64,000 nt of DNA from Kitasatospora gansuensis (GCF_014203705.1 NZ_JACHJR010000001.1:558001-622000), one strand, 5' to 3'. Positions 42,110 to 52,082 are shown, counted from the first letter of the stretch. A program made the numbers and translations. Notes: generated by a model not told the origin, from the letters alone.

Positions 42110-42958
42110 TCAGAGCCGGCAGGCGTGGATGTTGGTGACCAGGATGGCCCGGGCACCGATGCTCCAGAGGTCGTCCATGATCCGCTGGGCCTCCTTGCGG
42201 AGCACCATCGAGCGGACCGCGACCCAGCCCTCGGTGTGCAGCGGGGAGACGGTCGGCGACTCCAGGCCGGGCGTCAGGGCGACGGCCGCGGAGACGTGCT
42301 CGGCGCGGATGTCGTAGTCCATCAGCACGTACCGGCGGGCCACCAGCACGCCCTGCAGGCGACGCAGGAACTGCTCGACCCCGGCGTCCTCGCCGGCGCC
42401 CTTGGGCCGGATCACCACGGCGTCCGAGACCAGGATCGGCTCGCCGAAGATCTCCAGGCCCGCGTTGCGCAGACTCGTGCCGGTCTCCACCACGTCGGCG
42501 ATCACGTCGGCGACGCCGAGCTGGACCGCGGTCTCGACCGCGCCGTCCAGCTTGGTGACGGTGGCCTTCACGCCCTGCTCGGCCAGGTGCTGCTCGACCA
42601 GGCCGGTGTAGGAGGTGGCGATCCGCAGCCCCTCCAGGCCCGCGACGTCCTCGACCTCGAAGCCGACCGGCCGGGCGAACCGGAAGGTCGAGCCGCCGAA
42701 GCCGAGCGCGAGCACCTCCTCGGCGTTGGACGCCGAGTCGAGCAGCAGGTCGCGGCCGGTGATGCCGATGTCGAGCCGGCCGGAGCCGACGTACACCGCG
42801 ATGTCACGCGGGCGCAGGAAGAAGAACTCGACCTGGTTCTCCGGGTCGACCAGCACCAGTTCCTTGGGGTCCTTGCGCTGCCGGTACCCGGCCTCATGGA
42901 GCATCTCCGCCGCGGGACCCGAGAGCGAACCCTTGTTGGGAACGGCGATGCGCAGCAT
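42110..42958 (-). CDS. hisG: ATP phosphoribosyltransferase HisG (long form)
   Basis: 282 residues, ATG 42958. Long-form HisG: the catalytic core (MLRIAVPNKGSLSGPAAEML, GRLDIGITGRDLL, TSYTGLVEQHL, the PRPP loop in GAVETAVQLGVADVIADVVETGTSLR) and the C-terminal ACT-like regulatory domain (about 205-282), which binds histidine for feedback inhibition. It condenses ATP and PRPP to N1-(5-phosphoribosyl)-ATP, the first step of histidine synthesis. Directly after hisE (53 bases), as in S. coelicolor, and separate from the other his genes, which are not in the window. Confidence 0.97.
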   Translation of the reverse strand: MLRIAVPNKGSLSGPAAEMLHEAGYRQRKDPKELVLVDPENQVEFFFLRPRDIAVYVGSGRLDIGITGRDLLLDSASNAEEVLALGFGGSTFRFARPVGFEVEDVAGLEGLRIATSYTGLVEQHLAEQGVKATVTKLDGAVETAVQLGVADVIADVVETGTSLRNAGLEIFGEPILVSDAVVIRPKGAGEDAGVEQFLRRLQGVLVARRYVLMDYDIRAEHVSAAVALTPGLESPTVSPLHTEGWVAVRSMVLRKEAQRIMDDLWSIGARAILVTNIHACRL

Positions 42959-43011
42959 GAGAGGTGAATCCTTCGCTGTGGTGGTGAAAGGGGAGAGCGG
43001 GAGGGTGGTGT

Positions 43012-43284
43012 TCAGAGGTACTTGTAGACGTCGTCGAGCGTCAGCCCGCGAGCGACCATCATCACCTGAAGGTGGTAGAGGAGCTGGGAGATCTCCTCGG
43101 CCGTCTCCTCCTCCGACTGGTACTCGGCGGCCATCCAGACCTCGGCGGCCTCCTCGACGACCTTCTTGCCGATGGCATGCACGCCCTGCTGGACGAGCTG
43201 CGCGGTACGGGAGGACGAGGGGTCGCCGGTGGCGGCCTTCTGCTGGAGCTCGGTGAACAGCTCCTCGAATGTCTTCGAAGCCAT
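43012..43284 (-). CDS. hisE: Phosphoribosyl-ATP diphosphatase HisE
   Basis: 90 residues, ATG 43284 behind AAGGTG. All-alpha MazG-like fold: [17 protein letters not shown], the basic [15 protein letters not shown] with the metal-binding E-E-x-x-E, and [19 protein letters not shown]. It hydrolyses phosphoribosyl-ATP to phosphoribosyl-AMP, step 2 of histidine synthesis, as a single-function enzyme (HisI is separate). It lies between ribH upstream and hisG downstream on the same strand, joining the riboflavin and histidine genes; 97 bases separate it from ribH, so an own promoter is possible. Confidence 0.96.
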   Translation of the reverse strand: MASKTFEELFTELQQKAATGDPSSSRTAQLVQQGVHAIGKKVVEEAAEVWMAAEYQSEEETAEEISQLLYHLQVMMVARGLTLDDVYKYL

Positions 43285-43381
43285 GATGGGCTCACCTTAC
43301 GGCTTGCGGGCTGACGGACGGTAAACAGTCCCGGACCGTGGACAGTCGTTTGGACGCCACGGCCCTCGGGACCGACCGGAC

Positions 43382-43867
43382 CTACCGCCAGGGCTCGGAG
43401 ACCGAGCGCAGCGCGGCGGCGGTGGCGACGGCGGCGGTGACCGCCTCGTGGCCCTTGTCCTCGGCCGAGCCGGGCAGGCCCGCGCGGTCCAGCGCCTGCT
43501 GCTCGTTGTCGCAGGTCAGCACGCCGAAGCCGACCGGCACGCCGGTGTCCACGCTGACCTGGGTGAGGCCGAGGGTGGCGCCCTGGCAGACATAGTCGAA
43601 GTGCGGGGTGCCGCCGCGGATCACCACGCCGAGTGCCACCACCGCGTCGTAGCCGCGGTCGGCGAGCTGCTTGGCGGCCACCGGCAGCTCGAAGGTGCCG
43701 GGCACCCGGACGATGGTGGGCTCCTCGATGCCGAGCTCCTTGAGGGCGCGGTGCGCGCCGTCCAGCAGGCCGTCCATCACCTGCTGGTGCCACTGGGCGG
43801 CGATCACCGCGACCCGCAGGTCGGCGCAGTTCTTGAGGGTCAGCTCGGGGGCTCCGTGGCCGCTCAC
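43382..43867 (-). CDS. ribH: 6,7-dimethyl-8-ribityllumazine synthase RibH
   Basis: 161 residues, starting at ATG 43867. Typical lumazine synthase elements: [21 protein letters not shown], the substrate loop [37 protein letters not shown], and [16 protein letters not shown] near the end, where the Arg that pairs with the Asp of family members lies. It joins the ribityl-aminouracil and dihydroxybutanone-phosphate precursors to make lumazine, the direct riboflavin precursor. Last gene of the rib operon, 52 bases after ribBA. Confidence 0.97.
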   Translation of the reverse strand: MSGHGAPELTLKNCADLRVAVIAAQWHQQVMDGLLDGAHRALKELGIEEPTIVRVPGTFELPVAAKQLADRGYDAVVALGVVIRGGTPHFDYVCQGATLGLTQVSVDTGVPVGFGVLTCDNEQQALDRAGLPGSAEDKGHEAVTAAVATAAALRSVSEPWR

Positions 43868-43919
43868 GTGGTTCTTCCTGTCTCTCGGAACACTCGGAAA
43901 GGTACGTCTGGAAAGGGTG

Positions 43920-45199
<1,280 letters not shown>

Positions 45200-45203
<4 letters not shown>

Positions 45204-45847
45204 GCCGAAACTCCCTGCAGGACGGCCGCGTTGGCGGGACGAGGGGTGCGGGTACGCAGCCACCAGGCCCGCAGGCCGAGCAGCACCAGCACGAAGTAGA
45301 TGGCGTAGGTGATACCGGAGAAGGTGTAGCCGCTGGAGAAGGCGAGCGGGACGCCGACCAGGTCCACGGCGATCCAGGCGAACCAGAACTCGACCCAGCC
45401 CCTGGCCTGGGCCACCATCGCCGCCAGCGTGCCGACGAAGATGTAGGCGTCCGCCCACGGGCTCCAGGAGAGTGAGGGGTAGGCGAGGAAGATCCCGGCC
45501 ACCGCGACGGTGGCCAGTGCGGTGCCGCCGATCAGCGCGAGCCGCTCCCGGGCGGTGGCGAACCTGACCTCGATCTCACCGGTGGAGCGGCGGCCGCGCT
45601 GCCACTGGGTCCAGCCCCAGACGGCGGCGACGATCACGATGCCCTGCTTGCCGATCAGCCCGGTCAGGTGGGCCGACAGGTAGGCGCCGATCAGCACCAC
45701 GGCGGAGAGCAGCTGGACCGGCCAGCTCCACACCGAGCGGCGCCAGCCGAGCGCGAGCGCGGCCAGGCCGAGCAGGTTGCCCACCATGTCGGTCCACTTG
45801 ACGGACTGGCCGAATATCGAGAACGCGGTTTCGTTGAGCCAGTTCAC
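45200..45847 (-). CDS. ribM: Riboflavin transporter RibM (PnuC/PnuX family)
   Basis: 215 residues, GTG 45847, overlapping ribE's stop as GTGA. Multi-helix membrane protein with the PnuC/PnuX pattern: [35 protein letters not shown] (the conserved W-x-x-W), [36 protein letters not shown]. Generic annotation would say nicotinamide-riboside transporter PnuC, but the position inside a riboflavin operon under an FMN riboswitch indicates RibM/PnuX, a facilitator for riboflavin (and its analogue roseoflavin) as known in S. davawensis and Corynebacterium. No energy-coupling domain. Confidence 0.93.
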
Positions 45848-46506
45848 GAGGCGTCCTTGGCGATGGTGTCGGGCAGGGTGCGGGTGTCGAGCAGCCGCTC
45901 GACGTACTTCGCGAGCACGTCCACCTCGAGGTTGACCGGGTCGCCGATGGCCTTGGTGCCGAGGGTGGTGAGGGCCAGGGTGGCCGGGATCAGGCTGACG
46001 CTGAAGCTGTCGATCGCGGCGTCCACCACCGTGAGGCTGACGCCGTCCACGGTGATCGAGCCCTTCTCCACCAGGTAGCGGGTGATGGACTGCGGGAGCG
46101 AGAAGCGCAGCACCTCCCAGCGCGGCAGGCCCTCGGCGTCCAGGTCGCCCGGTTCGCGGGAGAGCAGGGTGCCGGTGGCGTCCACGTGGCCCTGGACCAG
46201 GTGGCCGCCGAGCCGGGCGCCGAGCGCCATCGCCCGCTCCAGGTTGACCCGGGAGCCGGGGGCGAGTGCGCCCAGGCTGGACCGGTGCAGCGTCTCGGCC
46301 ATCACGTCGGCGCTGAACTCGCCGGTGGCGGACGCCAGTTGATCAGGGGTGTCGACGACGGTCAGGCAGACGCCGTTGACCGCGATGGAGTCGCCGTGGC
46401 CGGCGTCGGAACAGACCACGGGGCCACGCAGGCGGATCCGCGACGAGTCGCCGATCTCCTCGATGGAGACGACCTCGCCGAGCTCTTCGATGATGCCGGT
46501 GAACAC
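45844..46506 (-). CDS. ribE: Riboflavin synthase RibE (alpha chain)
   Basis: 220 residues from GTG 46506 behind GAGGAGAACC. Two homologous lumazine-binding domains: FTGIIEELGEVVSIEE with VNGVCLTVVD in the first, and HLVQGHVDATGTLLSRE with TVDGVSLTVVD in the second. It dismutates two lumazine molecules to riboflavin and the pyrimidine precursor, as a homotrimer. First gene of the ribE-ribM-ribBA-ribH operon. The ribosome site stands right behind a 6-bp hairpin (cgcgct/agcgcg), which may take part in riboswitch control of translation. Confidence 0.96.
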   Translation of the reverse strand: MFTGIIEELGEVVSIEEIGDSSRIRLRGPVVCSDAGHGDSIAVNGVCLTVVDTPDQLASATGEFSADVMAETLHRSSLGALAPGSRVNLERAMALGARLGGHLVQGHVDATGTLLSREPGDLDAEGLPRWEVLRFSLPQSITRYLVEKGSITVDGVSLTVVDAAIDSFSVSLIPATLALTTLGTKAIGDPVNLEVDVLAKYVERLLDTRTLPDTIAKDAS

Positions 46507-46626
46507 CCGGGTTCTCCTCGCGCTGAGAGCGCGGACTCCGGGGCGGCACTGGGAGATGACACGACGAACGGCGACCACCGGGTACGCAGGAGGGTGCTCC
46601 CGGAAAAGAGAGCTCTCGCCTGACGC

Positions 46627-46648
46627 ACGGCTCTTTGGGGAGAGCCGT
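46627..46648 (-). other. Hairpin between FMN riboswitch and ribE (possible expression platform)
   Basis: An 8-bp stem (acggctct / agagccgt) with a 6-base loop lies 25 bases downstream of the riboswitch in the transcribed direction. No T tract follows, so control by translation or an antiterminator fold is as possible as termination. The second hairpin lies next to the ribE ribosome site. Confidence 0.4.
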
Positions 46649-46672
46649 GGCACCGCTGGTTACCACTCGCCC

Positions 46673-46798
46673 GCGCACGCCTCCCATCCGGACTTTAACC
46701 GTCGGTCCAGGAATTTCACCTGATCAACCGGCCGCTGGCTGCGGACGGGTCGCGGACTGTAACCGCCGGTTCGGATTTTCACCGACCCCGGAGTGCGC
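46673..46798 (-). promoter_or_regulatory. FMN riboswitch (RFN element)
   Basis: Read on the minus strand, the conserved RFN blocks are present in order: CGGTGAAAATCCG, CGGTTACAGTCCG, GATCAGGTGAAATTCCTGG and ACGGTTAAAGTCCGGATGGG, closed by a P1 stem (gtgcgc / gcgcac). The element binds FMN in the mRNA leader and lowers expression of the ribE-ribM-ribBA-ribH operon when FMN is plentiful. The ribE start lies 167 bases downstream. Confidence 0.97.
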
Positions 46799-46884
46799 TG
46801 AACGTCACTGCTTCTACTGCCGTCATTCTGCCACGGCCCGCAAGGGGGCCGGGAGGGGGCGGCTCTGTGTCCTGCTTCACTACG

Positions 46885-47700
46885 TCAGGTCGATGCCCCG
46901 GGGAATACCGCAAGGGTGGTAGGCAGACCGGGCACGGGCAGCCGGGTGGCGTGCAACTGCCCCCCGTGGCGGGAGAACTGACCGTCCGCCGTCGGCTTCC
47001 GGGCGGTGGTCACGTACAGCGTGCGCAGGTCCGGGCCGCCGAACGCGCAACTGGTCGGGTGCGAGACGCCGACCGGCAGCACCGTGTCCAGCTCGCCGTC
47101 GGCCGTGTAGCGGTGCAGCACGCCGCTGCCCCAGCGGGCCACCCAGACCGCGCCCTCGGCGTCCACCGTCAGCCCGTCCGGCAGCTCGGTGACGGCGAAC
47201 GGGCGCCGGTCGCGGATGCTGCCGTCGGCCGGGTCGAAGTCGAACACGTCGATCCGGCCGGTCGGGGTGTCGGCCCAGTACATCCGCCGCCCGTCGGGGC
47301 TCCAGCCGAGGCCGTTGGAGATCGAGACGCCGCTCACCTGCTCGGCGGCGGTGTCGCCGTCGATCCTGAACAGGCTTCCCCGGCGGGAGAGTTCGCCCCC
47401 GGCCATGGTCCCGACCCAGATCCGTCCGGCCGGGTCGGTCTTGGCGTCGTTGCACCGGTCGGCCGCGCCGAGCGGCACCGGGACGGTGTGGCCGTCCTGC
47501 TCCACCCGGTCCTGCCGGACGGTCGCCCAGCCGGTCGCGGTGGGCAGCACGGCGGTCACCGGCGCGGTCAGCTGCTGCGAGCTGCCGTCGGAGCTGTGCA
47601 CCACCCCGCCGGGGATGTCCACCCAGCGCAGGGTGCCGGTCCGGGGGTCCCAGGCCGGGCCCTCGCCCAGTTCACTGACCCGGTCGTCGATCGGCTTCAT
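46885..47700 (-). CDS. SMP-30/gluconolactonase family protein
   Basis: 271 residues from ATG 47700. Six-bladed propeller repeats with the family motifs: SELGEGPAWDPRTGTLRWVD at the start (metal-ligand Glu in GEGP), DRCNDAKTDPAGRIWVGTM (Asn-Asp), VSGVSISNGLGWSPDGRRMYWADT, LPDGLTVDAEGAVWVARW (ligand Asp in PDGL), and GGPDLRTLYVTTA. Such enzymes open sugar lactones with a divalent cation. The natural lactone is unknown. Promoter elements at 47727-47755 are present. Confidence 0.92.
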   Translation of the reverse strand: MKPIDDRVSELGEGPAWDPRTGTLRWVDIPGGVVHSSDGSSQQLTAPVTAVLPTATGWATVRQDRVEQDGHTVPVPLGAADRCNDAKTDPAGRIWVGTMAGGELSRRGSLFRIDGDTAAEQVSGVSISNGLGWSPDGRRMYWADTPTGRIDVFDFDPADGSIRDRRPFAVTELPDGLTVDAEGAVWVARWGSGVLHRYTADGELDTVLPVGVSHPTSCAFGGPDLRTLYVTTARKPTADGQFSRHGGQLHATRLPVPGLPTTLAVFPGAST

Positions 47701-47726
47701 GGCCCGCCCCGTTTCGTTTTTCCGGG

Positions 47727-47755
47727 AAACTATCAGGGCCACCCCCTGCCCTCAA
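47727..47755 (-). promoter_or_regulatory. Promoter of the SMP-30 gene
   Basis: Minus strand: TTGAGG (47755-47750) and TAGTTT (47732-47727) with a 17-base spacer resemble a vegetative -35/-10 pair, about 27 bases before the start codon. Confidence 0.5.
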
Positions 47756-47783
47756 GATCCTTGCTCGGCTAGCGTGGGGGTAC

Positions 47784-48434
47784 GTGACCACACCAACGGC
47801 CTTCGAGGCCCTGCAGACCGGCGCGCTGACCGACCTCACCCAGCTCCGTGAGCTGTACGAGCACCCGGGCGAGCACGCCCGGCGCAAGCAGGTCGACCAC
47901 CTGCACGACGCCGCCCGCCGCCTGATCGGCTGCTCCTCGCTGGTGCTGATGGCCAGTACCGGCGCGGACGGCAGCTGCGACGTCACCCCGCGCGGCGGGC
48001 CGCCCGGCTTCGTCTCGGTGCTCGACGACCACACCCTGGCCATCCCCGACGCCACCGGCAACAAGCGGCTGGACAGCCTGCACAACATCGTCGCCACCGG
48101 ACAGGTCGGCCTGCTCTTCGTGATCCCCGGCCGGGACACCACCCTGCGGGTCAACGGCCGCGCCTGCGTCTCGGCCGACCCCCAGCTGCTGACCCAGCTC
48201 ACCGCCATCGGCAAGCCGCCGCGCAGCGCGGTGATCGTCGGTGTCGAGGAGGTCTACGGCCACTGCCCGAAGGCGTTCCTGCGCGGCGCGGCCTGGAAGC
48301 CCGAGCAGTGGCTCGCGCCGGACGCGGCCCCCAGCTCCGCCGAGGTGACCCTCTCGCACCTGCGCGACCCCTCGCTGACCATCGAGATGATCGAGCAGAA
48401 CGAGCGCGAGGCGCTGCTCTACCGCTACGAGTGA
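47784..48434 (+). CDS. PPOX-class FMN-dependent flavoprotein (MSMEG_1061-type)
   Basis: 216 residues from GTG 47784. There is no ribosome site; TAGCGT about 9-14 bases upstream suggests a leaderless transcript. Split-barrel flavin-binding fold: SSLVLMASTGADGSCDVTPR (first strands), DDHTLAIPDATGNKRLDSLHN, VGLLFVIPGRDTTLRVNGRA, then VEEVYGHCPKAFLRGAAW. This is the pattern of the PPOX/pyridoxamine-oxidase-like group called MSMEG_1061 family. Members reduce diverse substrates with FMN or F420; cofactor and substrate here are not fixed by sequence. Transcribed divergently from the SMP-30 gene. Confidence 0.88.
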   Translation: MTTPTAFEALQTGALTDLTQLRELYEHPGEHARRKQVDHLHDAARRLIGCSSLVLMASTGADGSCDVTPRGGPPGFVSVLDDHTLAIPDATGNKRLDSLHNIVATGQVGLLFVIPGRDTTLRVNGRACVSADPQLLTQLTAIGKPPRSAVIVGVEEVYGHCPKAFLRGAAWKPEQWLAPDAAPSSAEVTLSHLRDPSLTIEMIEQNEREALLYRYE

Positions 48435-48438
48435 GCCC

Positions 48439-50466
48439 CTAGACGGAGGCGTGCTCCTGCTCCTCCTCGTACAGCCGGGCCGCGATCGACTCGATCGCGC
48501 GGTCCAGGCTGGCCCGGTCCTCGGGGTCGGTGACGTCCCAGTCGTCCAGGTGGTGGCCGAGCCAGCGGCGCCAGGCCTCGGAGAGCCGGTCCACTTCGGT
48601 CCGGCCGGCCGGGGTGAGGCCGAACCGGCCGTCCTCGGCGGTGGCGTAGCCGCTCCGGACCACCTGGTCGAAGGCCGGCTCCAGGACCTCGCCCGGCAGG
48701 TGGTGGGCGAGGGCGATCGACTCCACGTCCGCGCCGCCCGCGAACCGGCCGCGCCAGTAGATCTGGCCGAGTGCCCAGGCCGAGGCGGGCGGCAGGGTGC
48801 TGCCGGAGTCGGCCAGGATCTGCTTGCCGACCCCGGGGCGGCCCTTGGCCTTGCGCAGCAGGTTCGCCAGCGCCCGTTCCAGCTGCTTGTCCGCGTCGGC
48901 GGTGTCCGGTGCGCCGAAGCCCTCGCCGAGGTCGGAGGCGGCCGCCCTGGCGCTGTCGCGCAGCGGGACCTCCTTGAGGAACCAGGCCACCAGGAAGCCG
49001 ACCACGGCGACCGGGACCACCCACTGGAACACGTAGTTGACGGTGTCGGCGTACGCCGCGATGAACGGCGCCGCCTGCTCGGGCGTCAGCGCGTCCAGCC
49101 CGGCCGGGCTGGCGGCGGCCCCGGGCGGTACGCCGGGCTGCGCGGCCGCCGCGTCGGCCAGACTGGGCGTCAGCCGGCTGGTGAACAGGGTGCCGAACAC
49201 GGCGGTGCCGAACGAGCTGCCCAGCGTCCGGAAGAACGTCACGCCCGAGGTGGCGGTGCCCAGTTCGTGGTACGGCACGGTGTTCTGCACCGCGATGGTG
49301 AGCACCTGCATGGCCAGCCCGATGCCCAGGCCGAAGACGAACATGTACAGCGACTCCAGCCAGACCCCGGTGTCCGGGCCCATGGTGGACATCAGCCAGA
49401 GGCCGACCGCCATCACCCCGGTGCCCAGGATCGGGAAGATCCGGTACCGGCCGGTCCGGCTGACCACGATGCCGGAGAGCATCGAGGTGCCGAGCAGCCC
49501 GACCACCATCGGCAGCGTCCGGACGCCCGACACGGTGGCCGAGACCCCGTCCACGAACTGCAGGTAGGTGGGCAGGTAGGTCATCGCGCCGAGCATCGCG
49601 AAGCCGACGATGAAGCTGAGCACCGAGCAGACCGTGAAGACCGAGTTGCGGAACAGGTGCATCGGCAGCATCGGCTCCTTCGCCCGGAGCTCCACCAGCA
49701 CGAAGCCCACCAGCAGCAGCACCGAGCCGACGAACAGCCCGATGATCACCGCCGAGTCCCAGGCATACTCGTTGCCGCCCCACTCCAGGCCGAGCACCAG
49801 CCCGGAGGCACCGAGCGCGACCAGCACGATGCCCGCGTAGTCGATCACCGGCCGGACCGCCGCCTTGACCGACGGGATGGTCGAGGCCGCCATCGCCACC
49901 ATCACGATCGCGATCGGCACGTTGACGTAGAAGCACCAGCGCCAGGACGCGTGGTCGGTGAACAGCCCGCCCAGGGTCGGGCCGACCACGGTGGTGACAC
50001 CGAAGACCGCGCCCAGCGCGCCCTGGTACTTGCCGCGCTCGCGGAGCGGGATCACGTCCGCGATCAGGGCCATCGCGGTGACCATCAGCCCGCCGCCGCC
50101 GATGCCCTGCACCGCGCGGCCGATGATCAGCAGCATCATCCCGTTCGCCGCGCCCGAGACGATCGAGCCGACGACGAAGACCACCGCGCTCACCTGGAAG
50201 ACGATCTTCCGGCCGAACAGGTCGCCGAACTTGCCGACCAGCACGGTGGCCACCGTCTCGGCCAGCAGATAGGCCGTCACCACCCAGGCCATGTGCCCGC
50301 CGCCGCCCAGGTCGGCGACGATGGTCGGCAGGGCGGTGGAGACGATCGTCTGGTCCAGCGCGGCCATCAGCATGCCGAGCACGATGGTGGCGAAGACCAC
50401 GTTGGTCTGACGGCGGCTCAGCGCGGGTGGCGCCTTGGGTGTGTCGGCTACTGCGGTGGCGGACAA
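48439..50466 (-). CDS. MFS drug:H+ antiporter (DHA2, 14-TM) with winged-helix-like C-terminal extension
   Basis: 675 residues from TTG 50466, the only plausible start, with GGGAGG upstream. Residues 1-520 are a 14-helix DHA2 transporter: motif A GKFGDLFGRKIVFQ, motif C GAVFGVTTVVGPTLGGLFTDH, and the initial ALDQTIVSTALPTI. The family exports drugs using the proton gradient. After the last helix come about 140 cytoplasmic residues: ASAWALGQIYWRGRF, PGEVLEPAFDQVVRSGYATA and DGRFGLTPAGRTEVDRLSEA, which read like a MarR-type winged helix with its wing. A DNA-binding-like domain on a pump is unusual. It lies 4 bases from the stop of the flavoprotein gene (convergent). Confidence 0.9.
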   Translation of the reverse strand: MSATAVADTPKAPPALSRRQTNVVFATIVLGMLMAALDQTIVSTALPTIVADLGGGGHMAWVVTAYLLAETVATVLVGKFGDLFGRKIVFQVSAVVFVVGSIVSGAANGMMLLIIGRAVQGIGGGGLMVTAMALIADVIPLRERGKYQGALGAVFGVTTVVGPTLGGLFTDHASWRWCFYVNVPIAIVMVAMAASTIPSVKAAVRPVIDYAGIVLVALGASGLVLGLEWGGNEYAWDSAVIIGLFVGSVLLLVGFVLVELRAKEPMLPMHLFRNSVFTVCSVLSFIVGFAMLGAMTYLPTYLQFVDGVSATVSGVRTLPMVVGLLGTSMLSGIVVSRTGRYRIFPILGTGVMAVGLWLMSTMGPDTGVWLESLYMFVFGLGIGLAMQVLTIAVQNTVPYHELGTATSGVTFFRTLGSSFGTAVFGTLFTSRLTPSLADAAAAQPGVPPGAAASPAGLDALTPEQAAPFIAAYADTVNYVFQWVVPVAVVGFLVAWFLKEVPLRDSARAAASDLGEGFGAPDTADADKQLERALANLLRKAKGRPGVGKQILADSGSTLPPASAWALGQIYWRGRFAGGADVESIALAHHLPGEVLEPAFDQVVRSGYATAEDGRFGLTPAGRTEVDRLSEAWRRWLGHHLDDWDVTDPEDRASLDRAIESIAARLYEEEQEHASV

Positions 50467-50576
50467 GCTCCCGGGCCTCCCGAGTCGGCGTACAGGTACC
50501 CCAACCCTTGGCCGCGCCGGGAGCCGGCGCCACCGCAGACGGCAGGACGGGTGACGGGGTCTCAGGCGACGGGGTC

Positions 50577-50993
50577 TCAGGCGGACGCCTGCTCCGCCAT
50601 CGCCGCCTCGTCCATCCAGACGTACTCCCACTGGTGGCCGTCCAGGTCCTGGAAGCTGCGGCTGTACATGAAGCCCAGGTCCATCGGGTCGATGGCGGGC
50701 CGGCCGCCGGCGGCCATCGCCTTGTCGACCCGCTCGTCCACCTCGGCCCGGCTGTCCGCGCTCAGCGCGGTGATCACCTCGGTGACGGCGTTCGCGTCGG
50801 CGATCGGCTTCCTGGTGAAGTCCTTGAAGCGGGCCTCGGTGACCAGCATCGCGAAGACGGTGTCGCTGATCACCAGACAGGAGGCGGTCTCGTCGGTGAA
50901 CTGCGGGTTGAACGAGTACCCCATCGCCTCGAAGAACGCGATCGACTTGTCGAGGTTCTTGACCGGGAGGTTGACGAAGATCATCGTGGGCAT
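50577..50993 (-). CDS. VOC (glyoxalase-like) protein
   Basis: 138 residues, ATG 50993. It begins IFVNLPVKNLDKSIAFFEAM and ends SRSFQDLDGHQWEYVWMD, the paired N- and C-terminal signatures of a two-half VOC domain with a metal Glu in the last strand. The middle (TEVITALSADSRAEVDERVDKAMAAG) corresponds to the interdomain helix. Often such proteins are annotated as bleomycin-resistance-like; no particular substrate can be assigned. On the same strand as the MerR gene 105 bases upstream, so it may be part of the regulon. Confidence 0.9.
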   Translation of the reverse strand: MPTMIFVNLPVKNLDKSIAFFEAMGYSFNPQFTDETASCLVISDTVFAMLVTEARFKDFTRKPIADANAVTEVITALSADSRAEVDERVDKAMAAGGRPAIDPMDLGFMYSRSFQDLDGHQWEYVWMDEAAMAEQASA

Positions 50994-51098
50994 CGGAACG
51001 GCTCTCTTCGGTACGGTGCTGACGGTCGCTCAGCCGGCCGGCCGGGCAGTACCGAGCCTGGCACCGCGCACCGTCGGCGTCTCCTGGAGCTACTGCGG

Positions 51099-51983
51099 TC
51101 AGGCGAGCTGGGCCTCGAGAGTGGTCTGCAGCCAGTGGTGGGTGGCGCCCATGGTCGGCTCCGGCGAACCGGTGACTTCGGCGGTGAGCTTCCAGTAACG
51201 GACCATCACCGGGTCGGCGCTCTGCGCCAGTACGCCGCTGAGTTGCCGCCGGAAGTCGGGGGTGTCGCGCAGTCCGCGCGAGTCGGCGTGGGCGGCGACG
51301 AAGCAGTCCAGCGCCTCGGCACCCGGCGGCCGGTACGCCAGCAGGTCCGTCCTGGCCAGCGCGTACGCCTCGCCGAGACCTTGGTAGAACACGGCCGGGC
51401 GGTAGCCCTCCTCCTGCTGCGGCACCGGGCGGCAGTCGTTCCGGCAGAAGGCGTCGGCCATTGCGTGCAGCCGGGCGAAGGCCAGCACCTGACCCGGGGT
51501 CGGATCGACCGGGGGCTGCGGCACCGCCTCGTCCAGGATCGAGGAGAGCAGCCCGGCCGGCAGCCGGAGCGGCAGCAGTCGGCGCCAGAACCGGGCCAGC
51601 ACCTCGGTGTTCGGCGGGGTGCTGATCGCGCCGATCAGCCGCAGCCGGTCGGCCCGCTCCTCGCCGGTGCAGTCCCGGAGCAGCTGGAGCGCGGACTCCC
51701 GCCAGCGCAGCGCGGTCAGCTGCGAGCCGAGCTCGCGGAGCTGCCCAGCGATCACGTCCTCCAGCACCTCCTCCCGCTCCAGCACCCGGCCGACCTCGGC
51801 GACCGGCAGGTCGAGGGTCCGCAGCGAGCGGATATAGGCGAGCCGGTCCAGCGCCTCGGGCCCGTACCTGCGGTGGCCGCCCGAGCTCCGGGCGGCCTCC
51901 GGCAGCAGGCCCTGGTCCGAGTAGTAGCGAACGGTCTTGACGGTGGCCCCCGCGCGCTCGGCGAGTTCTCCGATGCTCCACAT
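51099..51983 (-). CDS. MerR-family regulator with large effector domain
   Basis: 294 residues, ATG 51983. N-terminal MerR winged helix: WSIGELAERAGATVKTVRYY, GLLPEAARSSGGHRRYGPE, LAYIRSLRTLDLPVAEVGRV. The C-terminal 170 residues form a helical effector-binding region without a Cys-rich metal site, typical for drug or xenobiotic-sensing members such as TipA-like ones. A 19-bp-spacer operator-promoter (52005-52035) faces the double hydrolase gene, the arrangement MerR proteins activate by twisting DNA. It also shares the divergent promoter space with its own gene. Confidence 0.93.
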   Translation of the reverse strand: MWSIGELAERAGATVKTVRYYSDQGLLPEAARSSGGHRRYGPEALDRLAYIRSLRTLDLPVAEVGRVLEREEVLEDVIAGQLRELGSQLTALRWRESALQLLRDCTGEERADRLRLIGAISTPPNTEVLARFWRRLLPLRLPAGLLSSILDEAVPQPPVDPTPGQVLAFARLHAMADAFCRNDCRPVPQQEEGYRPAVFYQGLGEAYALARTDLLAYRPPGAEALDCFVAAHADSRGLRDTPDFRRQLSGVLAQSADPVMVRYWKLTAEVTGSPEPTMGATHHWLQTTLEAQLA

Positions 51984-52004
51984 GCCCCCAGGATGCCATC
52001 TCTC

Positions 52005-52035
52005 TTGAATCTCCCTCAGGGGGAGCTCCTACCTT
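52005..52035 (+). promoter_or_regulatory. MerR-type operator-promoter of the double hydrolase gene
   Basis: TTGAAT (52005-52010) and TACCTT (52030-52035) with a 19-base spacer, longer than the normal 17, and a dyad ctccc-tcagg-gggag (52011-52025) inside the spacer. This is the classical layout of MerR-activated promoters. It lies directly upstream of the 52083 gene and 22 bases from the MerR start. Confidence 0.85.
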
Positions 52036-52082
52036 ACGGACCACCGCCCGGGCAGCCGGGCGGGCAACAGGAGGAGAGAATC

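Noticed and set aside
50467..52044. Upstream extension of the MFS frame to 1201 residues
   Set aside because: It runs through the VOC and MerR genes in another frame and lacks protein character; the TTG at 50466 with GGGAGG fits.
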